Assembly: GCA_902796355.1 (NCBI GenBank)
Contig: CADBOU010000109.1
Span: 1-34,819, forward strand
Reading direction: 5' to 3'
Length of the DNA: 34,819 nt
From: an uncultured Lachnospiraceae bacterium
GTDB taxonomy: Bacteria; Bacillota; Clostridia; Lachnospirales; Lachnospiraceae
In this document: in pieces, positions 1 through 8,393 of the stretch
Numbering within the stretch: the first letter of the stretch is position 1
Layout: the number at the start of each line of letters is the position of its first letter
Position numbers and translations under genes: made by a program
The notes under the pieces: model-generated
What the model was told of the DNA's origin: nothing
The model's input: the letters and a program-made list of their open reading frames with translations, nothing else
Databases searched by the model: none

Positions 1-2
1 GT

Positions 3-1232
3 GTGTTTGACGCCGTGACCGACCCGTTGATCGCGTCCCTGTCCGACCGCAGCACCAACAAGCGCGGCAGACGCATTCCCTTTATGCGGACAGCAGCGGT
101 TCCCTTTGCTGTGATTACGGTATTAGTGTTCTGCGCACCGGTCGGTCATATCAGCAAGATCAATATCGGATGGGTCTTGATCTTCCTGATTCTGTTCTAT
201 CTGTTCATGACGATGTACTGCACACCATACAACGCACTGATCTCCGAGTTTGGCAAGACGCAGGATGACCGCATGTTCATCTCAACAGCAATTTCTCTGA
301 CGTATTTTATCGGTACCCTGATTGCCTATCTGCCGTTCGTGCTGGCAGGGCCGCTCCAGAAGATGGTCGGCTACTCATGGAGTTACCGTGTATGGTTTAT
401 CGTGTTGGCTGCGCTGGCGCTGTACTGTATGCTGGTTCCGGTCAGAAAACTCAATGAAAAGGAGTTTGTCGATGCCGTTCCCAGCAAAACCAATACCATC
501 AAGAGTCTTGGGGCGACATTCCGTAACCGCAATTTCAGACGGTTTGCCTTTTCTGATATTTCTTATTGGATCGGATTGACTTTATTTCAGACCGGTCTTC
601 CGTTTTTTGTGAAAGTTTCCATGCAGCTGGATGAGTTCTACACAACCGTTTTTTTAGGCGGCATGACAGTGCTTTCGGCCTGCTTTTATCCGATGGTATC
701 CAAACTGGTCGTTCTCTTTGGGAAAAAGCGGCTGGTTATCACTGGATTCATAGGTTTGGCACTGGCCTATGTCATTACAGCCCTGATTGGTATTCTTCCG
801 CTGGGCGGGATCGTACCGGGCGTTTTGATCTGCGTGATCGCCGCTTTCCCAATGGCTCTTCTTGGCATTATTCCGCAGTCAATCGTGGCTGACGTCGCAG
901 AGGAGGACGCCATCATCACCGGAGAGAAGCGGGAGGGTATGTTCTTTGCTGCCCGTACCTTTGCGATGAAGTTTGGACAGTCGATCGCGATGTTGGTTTT
1001 CACATCTCTGGCTGTGCTGGGAACCACACAGAACATCAAGAGCAATGATTTGACGGCTTCGCCTGTCGGGCTGAGAATTGTGGCCATCGTGGCGGTTGTG
1101 TTCTGTATTTTGGGTGCAGTGATTCTCTCATTCTATGATGAAAAGAAGGTGATGGGAACGATCGATGCAGCCAGGGAGGCAGCAGAACTGGGAACAGCCG
1201 GAATCGATCAGAATGAGGGTGCAGATGCATGA
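3..1232 (+). CDS. GPH-family sugar:cation symporter (MelB-like), 5'-truncated
   Basis: Inner-membrane symporter of the glycoside-pentoside-hexuronide family, which imports sugars such as melibiose or other galactosides with Na+ or H+. The frame is open at the left edge, so the true N-terminus lies outside; the first visible residues are the family signature FDAVTDPLIASLSDR in the first cytoplasmic loop, so roughly one transmembrane helix is missing. A second signature, IVADVAEEDAIITGEKREG (near residues 295-315 of the visible part), matches the late cytoplasmic loop of GPH proteins. About ten hydrophobic helices are visible. The stop overlaps the start of the alpha-galactosidase in ATGA, so the two are translationally coupled. 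The neighbours suggest an alpha-galactoside substrate; this is inference, since GPH specificity cannot be read from sequence. Confidence 0.9.
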   Translation: MFDAVTDPLIASLSDRSTNKRGRRIPFMRTAAVPFAVITVLVFCAPVGHISKINIGWVLIFLILFYLFMTMYCTPYNALISEFGKTQDDRMFISTAISLTYFIGTLIAYLPFVLAGPLQKMVGYSWSYRVWFIVLAALALYCMLVPVRKLNEKEFVDAVPSKTNTIKSLGATFRNRNFRRFAFSDISYWIGLTLFQTGLPFFVKVSMQLDEFYTTVFLGGMTVLSACFYPMVSKLVVLFGKKRLVITGFIGLALAYVITALIGILPLGGIVPGVLICVIAAFPMALLGIIPQSIVADVAEEDAIITGEKREGMFFAARTFAMKFGQSIAMLVFTSLAVLGTTQNIKSNDLTASPVGLRIVAIVAVVFCILGAVILSFYDEKKVMGTIDAAREAAELGTAGIDQNEGADA

Positions 1233-2848
1233 CCACCATATCCATCCGGTATCTGATCGACGGTGCCCAGCGCCGATCGACATACAGAGAAACAGAAGAT
1301 TACAGGGTATCTGTGTACAGAAAAAACGAGCGGGTGCAGGTTGAAATCTGTGCGAAAAAGCCGATTGAGCTGATCAGCTGTTCTTTTAAAAAACCGTTTC
1401 ACTATCACAGGAAAGATCAGATCTATTTAAACGGGTACCAGTCATGGACTGATACCCGGGAGTACGATCTGTCTGAGGAAATACACAATCTGAACCGCCT
1501 TCCACAGGGGATCAAACACCGGTATCATTTTGAGATGTATGGTGATTCATGGTTTTGGAAATACCACGATGAAAGCTGTCATAGTTTTACGTATTCGTAT
1601 ATACGGCGGGGAGAGCGATCAGCGTTTATCGGATCGCTTGGCGATGAGAACGCGTATCTGATTATTCATCATAAGAAAAAAGAAAATGAAATGTCGATCC
1701 GCAGTGACTGTGAGCACAAGAAACTGAAAGCGGGTGAGAAATTTAAGCTGTATGACTTTGTGTATTATGTCGGTGATGTGCAGGAGAATCTCAAGCGCTA
1801 TTTTGCGCATTTCGGCATCTGCAAATCAGAGAAGATCAGCGGATATACGTCGTGGTATCTCGATTATCAGGATATTAATGACGAAAAAATACATACAGCA
1901 CTTGCTCAGACAGACCCCGATAATTTTGACCTGTTCCAGATTGACGACGGTTACGAGACCTTTGTGGGCGACTGGATGGATATTGATCCGGTGAAGTTTC
2001 CGCATGGTCTGCAAGATATCGTGACTGAAATCCATCAAAAGGGGCTCAAAGCCGGTATCTGGCTGGCACCCTTTGTCTGCGAAGTGGACAGCCGCCTGTA
2101 CCGTGAGCACCCTGATTGGATTTTCAGAGAAGATAATCAGGATGTTTATGCCGGATCCAACTGGAGCGGAGACGTAGTCCTGGACCTGAGAAAACAGGAG
2201 GTGATGGATTACATCAGGGAATGTCTTCAGTACTATATTGATACCGGATTCGATTTCTTTAAGCTTGATTTTCTCTATGCAGCAGCTCTCGTGCACGGCA
2301 ACGGAAAAACCCGTGCTGAAATGATGCGCCTGGGGATGAAGTTTCTGCGGGAAGTTTTGAAAAACAAGCTTATTCTGGGGTGCGGTGTGCCGTTGTCGTC
2401 TGCCTTTAACCTGGTTGATTACTGCCGCATTGGCCCGGACGTGTCTCTTGAGTTTGACGATGTCTTCTATATGCGCAGAATGCACCGGGAGCGTATTTCA
2501 ACAAAGACGACACTTCAAAACACAATTTACCGAAGCTGCATGGACGGATATGTTTTTGGCTGTGATCCGGATGTGTTTTTACTGCGGGATGATCAGATTA
2601 AACTGTCCGGAAAGCAGCGCAGGGCACTGGTGACGCTCAATCATCTGTGCGGATCAGTCTATCTGACCAGTGATCGTGTCGGTGAGTATGATGACGAAAA
2701 AAAGACATGGTTAAACGAGGCGCGGAAGCTGACAGATGCCTCTGTAACGTCTGTAAAGAGAACGAAAGATCTCATCACAATCACATATGAACTGCACGGA
2801 CAGGAGAGCCGGTTGGTTTACGACAGGGAAAAAGGTGTTCTTTTGTGA
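1229..2848 (+). CDS. Alpha-galactosidase, GH36 family
   Basis: Retaining glycoside hydrolase that releases terminal alpha-galactose from melibiose/raffinose-type sugars. The TIM barrel starts near residue 200. Signatures are FDLFQIDDGY (233-242), a Trp in VGDWM, GLKAGIWLAPF (272-282), the nucleophile Asp347 in FFKLDF and the likely acid/base Asp404 in RIGPDV. The N-terminal 200 residues form the beta-sandwich of the family. At 539 residues it is shorter than the roughly 700-residue enzymes of many GH36 members. There is no signal peptide, so it is cytoplasmic, fitting uptake of the intact sugar by the upstream symporter. Its ATG overlaps the symporter stop (ATGA). The product would feed the galactokinase two genes downstream. 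The family call is firm; exact substrate is inferred. Confidence 0.93.
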   Translation: MTTISIRYLIDGAQRRSTYRETEDYRVSVYRKNERVQVEICAKKPIELISCSFKKPFHYHRKDQIYLNGYQSWTDTREYDLSEEIHNLNRLPQGIKHRYHFEMYGDSWFWKYHDESCHSFTYSYIRRGERSAFIGSLGDENAYLIIHHKKKENEMSIRSDCEHKKLKAGEKFKLYDFVYYVGDVQENLKRYFAHFGICKSEKISGYTSWYLDYQDINDEKIHTALAQTDPDNFDLFQIDDGYETFVGDWMDIDPVKFPHGLQDIVTEIHQKGLKAGIWLAPFVCEVDSRLYREHPDWIFREDNQDVYAGSNWSGDVVLDLRKQEVMDYIRECLQYYIDTGFDFFKLDFLYAAALVHGNGKTRAEMMRLGMKFLREVLKNKLILGCGVPLSSAFNLVDYCRIGPDVSLEFDDVFYMRRMHRERISTKTTLQNTIYRSCMDGYVFGCDPDVFLLRDDQIKLSGKQRRALVTLNHLCGSVYLTSDRVGEYDDEKKTWLNEARKLTDASVTSVKRTKDLITITYELHGQESRLVYDREKGVLL

Positions 2849-2869
2849 ATGAAGAGAAGGGGAATACAT

Positions 2870-4306
2870 TTGGATAGAACAAGTATGATTTTCGGCAATC
2901 CAATAGACCGGAAAACCATTAAAAAAGCACAAAAAAGCAAAGAAAAGTTTATCAGGCGTTTTGGCGATGATACGCAGACGGTTTATCATCTGGGGCTGGA
3001 GCCGATCTCTCAGATCAGAGAGATCAGAATGCAGAATCTGGTGCATGCCAAAGATCCGCTCAGACTGCCCGGGAAACCGCTCATTGTCGGGAATATCCGC
3101 ATGGGATTCGGGCACTACCGTATTGCCCTGGCGATTGCCTCCTGTGCGCAGGCGCTGGGTTTTTCACCAGTGTGGTTTGACCTGGCTTCCTTTGACGCGA
3201 CAGGTTCTAAGATGATCCGTGCACAAAATGACTTGTACTCCATGGGATCAAGGCTGTCTCAGAAAGTCGGTCTGTTCAACAAACTGTACTGGGAACCCCT
3301 TAATTCGGAAGGCTTTCGCAAGATTACATACAATGCGCAGGATCAGAAGAATGCGGAGCTGTTAGTTCCGCTCTTTGGTGATATCCCGAAGGACACGCCC
3401 TATGTCGGAACGCATGTCTGGCCTTCGCAGGGAGCTGTTCATGCCGGCCTGACTCAAGTGGTCAACGCCATTCCTGACAACTGGCCGATGGGTCTTCATC
3501 TGGCTGAAGGGTCCATCCATACTGTGCAGACACCGTTTGCCTATATGGGATATAAAAAGCTGAACGGGATGGCGAAAGAACCGCTTAAACCCATGCCGGA
3601 TGATGCCTTGTACAGAGTTGGTCACTATGTTGATCATGAGCTCGTCGCGGGAGTGGAAGATGACTGTGCCAGAAGGAAAGCGCGTCTGACAGACGGCGAA
3701 CCTGTCCGTTTCCTGATGACTGTAGGCGGAGCCGGAGCCGGAGCGGATTTATATCTGGCTATGACACAGCATCTTTTGCCGTATATTAATGCAGGACAGG
3801 CATCACTGATGATTAATTTCGGCGATCATCTGGATATGTGGGAGCTGTTCAGAAAGAAGATTCCCGGATTTGAAGAGAACTGTCAGACGTTCTTTGATGA
3901 TTATGAGGGTCTGTGCAAATGGAGCGCCATGATAAAGAATCAGACGTGCCGCGGGGTCACAGCTTTTTGCCATCACGATATTTTTGAGGCAGTTTACTCG
4001 ACAAATCTTCTTATGCCTCACTGTGACGTCCTGGTTACAAAGCCGTCAGAACTGACATTCTATCCTGTGCCGAAGCTGATGATGCGCCATATCGGAGGAC
4101 ATGAGGCTTACGGTGCCCGTTATGCCTGTGAACTCGGTGATGCGACGGCAGAGTGCATGACAGCTGACGAGCTGTGCGAGATGATCGACACACTGCTGAC
4201 GGATAAGTCTGTGCTCAGATCGATGTGCGCGCGCATCGTGGAATTAAAAAACGAACATGTGTATGACGGCGGTTACGAGGTCGTCAAGCTGGCTGCTAAA
4301 GCGTAG
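2870..4306 (+). CDS. Uncharacterised protein, possible GT-B-like glycosyltransferase fold
   Basis: I do not recognise this family with certainty. The protein is soluble, about 478 residues, with no signal peptide. An N-terminal Gly-rich loop GNIRMGFGHYR (74-84) followed by a helix resembles the first loop of GT-B enzymes of the MurG/MGDG-synthase type. A second Gly-rich strand-loop, VGGAGAGADLY (285-295), and a late acidic/Pro segment VTKPSELTFYPVPK (389-402) sit where the donor-binding C-terminal half would be. This is a fold guess, not an assignment. Start choice: an ATG at 2849 is in frame, but the strong Shine-Dalgarno AGAAGGGG (2855-2862) lies downstream of it and 7 nt before TTG 2870, so TTG is preferred. 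Its place between alpha-galactosidase and galactokinase implies a role in galactoside metabolism. Confidence 0.7.
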   Translation: MDRTSMIFGNPIDRKTIKKAQKSKEKFIRRFGDDTQTVYHLGLEPISQIREIRMQNLVHAKDPLRLPGKPLIVGNIRMGFGHYRIALAIASCAQALGFSPVWFDLASFDATGSKMIRAQNDLYSMGSRLSQKVGLFNKLYWEPLNSEGFRKITYNAQDQKNAELLVPLFGDIPKDTPYVGTHVWPSQGAVHAGLTQVVNAIPDNWPMGLHLAEGSIHTVQTPFAYMGYKKLNGMAKEPLKPMPDDALYRVGHYVDHELVAGVEDDCARRKARLTDGEPVRFLMTVGGAGAGADLYLAMTQHLLPYINAGQASLMINFGDHLDMWELFRKKIPGFEENCQTFFDDYEGLCKWSAMIKNQTCRGVTAFCHHDIFEAVYSTNLLMPHCDVLVTKPSELTFYPVPKLMMRHIGGHEAYGARYACELGDATAECMTADELCEMIDTLLTDKSVLRSMCARIVELKNEHVYDGGYEVVKLAAKA

Positions 4307-4321
4307 AAAGAAGGGGAGAAC

Positions 4322-5446
4322 GTGACAGACACAAGAGCTGTGATATACAGATCACCTGGACGGACGGAGATTATCGGAAACCACACAGATCATCAGAACG
4401 GTTGTGTGATTGCGGCAGCGATCAACCGCGAAATCTGTGCGGAGGTCATTCCGATCGATGCGCCGCATGTCACCCTCACACAGGATGATCACAGATTGAT
4501 CGATTTTGATCTGACGGACACAAGAATGCGAAAAGAGGAGCGCGCTTCTTCTCCATCTCTGGTGCGCGGAGTAGCCAATTATCTGAAGGAGCGCGGCTAC
4601 CACCTGCACGGATTTAACGCACATGTTACCAGTCATGTGCCGGCCGGAGCGGGCATATCATCTTCTGCAGCTTATGAGATACTGATCGGTAAAATTATGA
4701 CTGATCTGTCCGACGAGGGGTTGGCCGATCCGGTTACCCTGGCATTGGCAGGGCTTTACGCCGAGAAAGAGTATTACGGAAAACCATCCGGCCTGATGGA
4801 TCAGATGGCTGTTGCCAACGGCGGGTTAACATTCATTGATTTCGGAAAAGGAGATGGAGAACATCCCTTGACAGAGAGTCTTCCGTTTGATCCTGAAGAG
4901 TTTGGATATCAGCTCTGTCTGACAAATACGGGAGGATCACACTCTGATCTGACTGATGCGTATGCGGCGATACCGCAGGAGATGGGACAGGTAGCAGCGT
5001 ATTTCGGAAAGAGATATCTTCGCGAAGTAGAGCCTGATGAGTTCTTTGCAGCATTGACACCGCTTAGAAATAAAGTGACAGATCGGGCTTTGCTGCGGGC
5101 AGCACACTTCTTTGGGGAAAACGACCGTGTTCTGCAGCTTTGTACGGCAATGAAAAAGAAGGATATCAAAGAATATCTTCAGATTGTGCGTGCTTCGGGA
5201 CGCTCCTCTTATGAATTGCTGCAGAACATACATCCGGCAGGGGCCATCAGCGACCAGAGCATCGGATTAGCGTTAATGCTTTCCGAGAAAGTGTTGGCCG
5301 GGTCGGGGGCAAGCCGGGTCCATGGCGGCGGTTTTGCCGGAACCATTCAGGCATATGTTCCGAAAGATTTATGTGATGAGTATAAGAGGTGCATGGAGCA
5401 GGTGTTCGGGGAGGGGTCCTGTCACTTTGTTTCGATTGTTTCCTAG
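4322..5446 (+). CDS. galK: Galactokinase (GHMP kinase)
   Basis: Phosphorylates alpha-D-galactose at C1 with ATP, the first step of the Leloir pathway, in the cytoplasm. Three GHMP motifs are visible: the galactokinase signature as SPGRTEIIGNHTDHQNG (11-27, a variant of the usual PGRVNLIGEHTDY), the ATP loop PAGAGISSSAA (107-117) and the C-terminal GSGASRVHGGGFAG (near 323). The catalytic Asp is Asp160 in SGLMDQM. Length 374 is typical. Translation starts at GTG behind AGAAGGGGAGA, 15 nt after the preceding gene. The Glu-to-Asn change in the first motif (GEHTD to GNHTD) seems a clade variant and may affect sugar preference. galT and galE are not in the window. The TAG stop lies within a CTAG shared with feoB on the other strand. 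Confidence 0.92.
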   Translation: MTDTRAVIYRSPGRTEIIGNHTDHQNGCVIAAAINREICAEVIPIDAPHVTLTQDDHRLIDFDLTDTRMRKEERASSPSLVRGVANYLKERGYHLHGFNAHVTSHVPAGAGISSSAAYEILIGKIMTDLSDEGLADPVTLALAGLYAEKEYYGKPSGLMDQMAVANGGLTFIDFGKGDGEHPLTESLPFDPEEFGYQLCLTNTGGSHSDLTDAYAAIPQEMGQVAAYFGKRYLREVEPDEFFAALTPLRNKVTDRALLRAAHFFGENDRVLQLCTAMKKKDIKEYLQIVRASGRSSYELLQNIHPAGAISDQSIGLALMLSEKVLAGSGASRVHGGGFAGTIQAYVPKDLCDEYKRCMEQVFGEGSCHFVSIVS

Positions 5447-7797
5447 AACAGAGAGGCAATCATATAAACTGCGAAAGCACATATCCAGGCAATCAGACAT
5501 TGGGCGGTGATCATGATCATCGCCCATTTTCCGCCTAACTCACGTCTGACAGCGGCTACTGCGGCTACACAAGGCGTGTAAAGAAGGCAGAAGACCAGGA
5601 TAGAGGCTGCTGATGCCGCTGTCAGTGAAGCGGCAAAGGCGGCCTTGCTTCCAAAGATGACTCCCAGAGTAGCGACAACGCTTTCTTTGGCAATGAATCC
5701 GGTGATCAATGCTGTGGAAAACTCCCAGCTTCCAAATCCCAGGGGCTTAAAGACAGGTGCAATCCAGCCGGCAATGACAGCCAGAATGGAGTCATGGGAA
5801 GAGCTGACCATATGCATGCCAAAATCGAAGGACTGCAGAAACCATACGACAATGGTGGCAAGCATGATGATAGTGAAAGCACGCTGCAGAAAATCTTTTG
5901 CTTTATCCCACAGAAGCCGGATGACATTTTTGGCAGCCGGCATACGGTAATTAGGCAATTCCATGACAAAGGGAACCGCTTCGCCTTTAAAAACGGTGTT
6001 TTTCGATAGTAAAGCGGTCAAAACACCGATCAGGATACCCAGCAGATAGAGACAAATCATTACCAGCGCCTTGTATTTCGGGAAAAAGGCTGATGCAAAA
6101 AAGGCATAGATCGGCAGCTTTGCTGAGCAGCTCATAAAAGGAGTCAGCATGATTGTCATGCGCCTGTCCCTTGCAGATGGAAGCGTGCGGCTGGCCATAA
6201 CACCGGGAACTGTGCATCCAAAGCCGATCAGCATGGGAACAATGCTGCGCCCGGACAGGCCGATCTTACGCAGCATCTTATCTGTGACAAAGGCGACACG
6301 CGCCATATATCCGCTGTCTTCCAGAATGGACAGAAAGAAGAACAGCACAACAATAATGGGTACAAAGCTGACCACACTGCCGACACCGGCAAAAATTCCT
6401 TTGACAAACAGAGACCGGATCGCCGTGCTTACATGTGCAGAGGCCATCGCATGATCACAGAGTTCTGCAAGGGCATTGATCCCCTGATCAAGAAGATCTT
6501 GCAGGAAAGGACCGATCAGACTGAAGGTCAGATAAAAGATCAGCAGCATAATACCGATAAATGACGGTATCGCAGTATATTTCCCCGTTAAAATACGATC
6601 CATTTTCATGCTGCGCTCACGCTCTATACTGGTCTTAGGTTTGGTGACAGTTTTTCGGCACAGCCTGCCGATATAAAGATAGCGCATGTCAGCGATGGCC
6701 GCCGCGTGATCCAAACCGCTTTCTTCCTCCAGCTGGCGGATGCTGTGATCGACCAGCTGCCGTTCGTTTTTGGCTAAAACAAGAGCGCCGGCAATTTGCT
6801 CATCTCCCTCTGCCAGTTTGGTGGCGGCAAATCGGACGGGAATGGAGGCGCGCTCTGCGTGATCCTCGATTAAATGCATCAGAGAGTGAATGCATCTGTG
6901 AACAGCCCCGCCCTTGTCTTCTTTGTCACAGAAGTCCTGCCGGAGCGGTTTTTCCTGATATTTTGCAATATGGATAGCATGGGAAATCAGTTCGTCGATA
7001 CCTTCGTTTTTAGCGGCGGAAATAGGGACGACCGGGATCCCAAGAGACTGTTCCATCTCGTTGATACGGATAGAGCCTCCGTTTTGACGCACTTCATCCA
7101 TCATGTTCAGCGCCAGAACCATTGGGACATTGAGTTCGAGCAGCTGCATGGTCAGATACAGATTGCGTTCGATATTAGTTGCGTCCACGATATTGATAAT
7201 TGCGGACGGCTTTTCATTGATGATAAAATTCCGGGAGATAATCTCTTCACTTGAATAGGGAGAGAGGGAATAGATGCCCGGCAGATCTACAATCTTAGTG
7301 TTTGGGTATCCCTTGATTTGTCCGGATTTCTGGTCGACAGTGACGCCCGGGAAATTGCCAACATGCTGGTTTGCACCCGTTAACGCGTTGAAAAGCGTTG
7401 TCTTACCGCTGTTTTGGTTTCCTGCCAGCGCAAATGTCAGCGTCTCATTTTCCGGGAGCGGGTGCTCCTGCTTTTTGTCGTGGTATTTTCCTTCTTCGCC
7501 GAGACCCGGGTGCAGCGCTTCAATCACATGATCTGAATCCGGTGCATCCTTTTGGCCGGAGGTGCTTTCAGTGACGGGCTCAACTTTGATCTGGGCGGCG
7601 TCGGCCAGCCTGAGCGTCAGCTCATAGCCATGTATCTGAAGCTCAAGCGGATCGCCCATCGGCGCAAATTTGACTAAAGTGACGGTAGCCGTGGGGATTA
7701 ATCCCATATCCAGAAAGTGCTGACGGAGCGCACCGGTTCCGCCAACCTCTGTCACAATAGCAGATTGACCTGGTTTTAGTTCTTTAAGTGTCATCAT
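5443..7797 (-). CDS. feoB: Ferrous iron transporter, FeoA-FeoB fusion
   Basis: GTP-dependent inner-membrane Fe2+ uptake protein with the small SH3-like FeoA domain fused at its N-terminus (residues about 1-75). After a polar linker comes the G domain: G1 GNQNSGKTT (126-134), G2 GVT (151-153), G3 DLPG (171-174), G4 NMMD (231-234), G5 SAA (260-262). The membrane part carries the Gate and pore segment with IGFGCTVPGVMASRT and FMSCSAKLP, whose Cys and Pro are typical of FeoB. Length from this start is 784 residues. The reading frame continues 46 codons upstream, but that part overlaps the regulator gene and lacks similarity to FeoA, which begins at MMTLKELKPG; hence the start at 7797. No strong ribosome site is seen, so coupling to the regulator stop 10 nt upstream is likely. 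Confidence 0.95.
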   Translation of the reverse strand: MMTLKELKPGQSAIVTEVGGTGALRQHFLDMGLIPTATVTLVKFAPMGDPLELQIHGYELTLRLADAAQIKVEPVTESTSGQKDAPDSDHVIEALHPGLGEEGKYHDKKQEHPLPENETLTFALAGNQNSGKTTLFNALTGANQHVGNFPGVTVDQKSGQIKGYPNTKIVDLPGIYSLSPYSSEEIISRNFIINEKPSAIINIVDATNIERNLYLTMQLLELNVPMVLALNMMDEVRQNGGSIRINEMEQSLGIPVVPISAAKNEGIDELISHAIHIAKYQEKPLRQDFCDKEDKGGAVHRCIHSLMHLIEDHAERASIPVRFAATKLAEGDEQIAGALVLAKNERQLVDHSIRQLEEESGLDHAAAIADMRYLYIGRLCRKTVTKPKTSIERERSMKMDRILTGKYTAIPSFIGIMLLIFYLTFSLIGPFLQDLLDQGINALAELCDHAMASAHVSTAIRSLFVKGIFAGVGSVVSFVPIIVVLFFFLSILEDSGYMARVAFVTDKMLRKIGLSGRSIVPMLIGFGCTVPGVMASRTLPSARDRRMTIMLTPFMSCSAKLPIYAFFASAFFPKYKALVMICLYLLGILIGVLTALLSKNTVFKGEAVPFVMELPNYRMPAAKNVIRLLWDKAKDFLQRAFTIIMLATIVVWFLQSFDFGMHMVSSSHDSILAVIAGWIAPVFKPLGFGSWEFSTALITGFIAKESVVATLGVIFGSKAAFAASLTAASAASILVFCLLYTPCVAAVAAVRRELGGKWAMIMITAQCLIAWICAFAVYMIASLF

Positions 7798-7807
7798 ATG
7801 GAAATGA

Positions 7808-8188
7808 TCAGATGTCAAGAAGATGCTTGTCGTGCAGGTGCTTCTTGATCGCGTTAAATGAGGTGTCGCTGATGTAATGCTCGATCCGGCATGCATCATC
7901 CGTGGCCGTTTTTTCATCGACACCGATGTCGACAAACATCTTTGTCAAAACAGTATGACGCTCATAGATCTTTGCGGCAATCGCACGCCCTGATTCGGTC
8001 AGAGCAAGATGTCCGTTTCCGTCCACTAACAGATAACCGGAACTTTTGAGAAGTCCAACAGCCCGGCTGACGCTGGGCTTGGAATAGTTCATATGTTCCG
8101 CGACATCCAGTGAGCGGACAAACTCTTTTTCCTGGGATAAAATATATATCGTCTCGAGATACATCTCGCCAGACTCCTGCATTTTCAT
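7808..8188 (-). CDS. DtxR-family metal-dependent regulator, iron-type ligand set
   Basis: Small (126 residues) DNA-binding repressor with a winged helix (about 8-65) and metal-dimerisation domain, lacking the C-terminal SH3 domain of DtxR. Aligned by eye, Met9 in GEMYLETIY matches DtxR Met10, and Cys100, Glu103, His104 in DDACRIEH match DtxR Cys102, Glu105, His106, the primary site. MntR instead has Asp and Glu at the Met and Cys positions. His78 matches ancillary-site His79, but the equivalents of Glu83 and His98 are Thr. This suggests Fe2+ sensing, fitting the downstream feoB. Start ATG follows AGGAGGTG at 5 nt. It is first gene of the regulator-feoB operon and is probably autoregulated. 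Family certain; metal identity inferred. Confidence 0.9.
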   Translation of the reverse strand: MKMQESGEMYLETIYILSQEKEFVRSLDVAEHMNYSKPSVSRAVGLLKSSGYLLVDGNGHLALTESGRAIAAKIYERHTVLTKMFVDIGVDEKTATDDACRIEHYISDTSFNAIKKHLHDKHLLDI

Positions 8189-8214
8189 AAGGACACCTCC
8201 TAGCCTCCTTTTTA

Positions 8215-8251
8215 CTGTTAACAGGATACACTAAAAAAAGGATGAAATCAA
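8215..8251 (-). promoter_or_regulatory. Promoter of the DtxR-like/feoAB operon with overlapping palindrome
   Basis: On the minus strand TTGATT (8251-8246) and TATCCT (8228-8223) are separated by 17 nt. The perfect palindrome CTGTTAACAG (8215-8224) overlaps the -10 box and the expected transcription start. A second near-perfect palindrome CTTAACTTAAG (8267-8277) lies upstream of the -35. Either could be the operator of the iron regulator; neither closely matches the long DtxR consensus. Confidence 0.6.
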
Positions 8252-8321
8252 GAATATACAAGCTGCCTTAACTTAAGATAATTCAAGCGTGATCGCACAT
8301 ATATGTTTTTGAAAATAAAAG

Positions 8322-8350
8322 TAGTATTTCGCGCGGAGAGATGCTATAAT
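8322..8350 (+). promoter_or_regulatory. Extended -10 promoter for the small acidic membrane protein
   Basis: TGCTATAAT (-10 hexamer 8345-8350) is a consensus extended -10 element. The -35 region at 17 nt spacing (TAGTAT, 8322-8327) is poor, as often seen with extended -10 promoters. It is divergent from the iron-operon promoter. Confidence 0.6.
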
Positions 8351-8393
8351 AAATTAAAGTTTCAGAAACCAGATCAGGAAAGGGAGTGTCCAT

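Noticed and set aside
1826-2485. Long antisense frame (219 codons) opposite the alpha-galactosidase
   Set aside because: No recognisable domain, no ribosome site; it lies wholly over a well-supported GH36 gene and is a shadow frame.
7798-7935. 46-codon upstream extension of feoB
   Set aside because: Overlaps the regulator gene in another frame, is low in family similarity, and FeoA domains begin at the MTLxxLxPG segment.
8267-8277. CTTAACTTAAG as a confirmed DtxR box
   Set aside because: Palindromic and well placed, but it does not match the known long consensus; kept only as a hypothesis in the findings.
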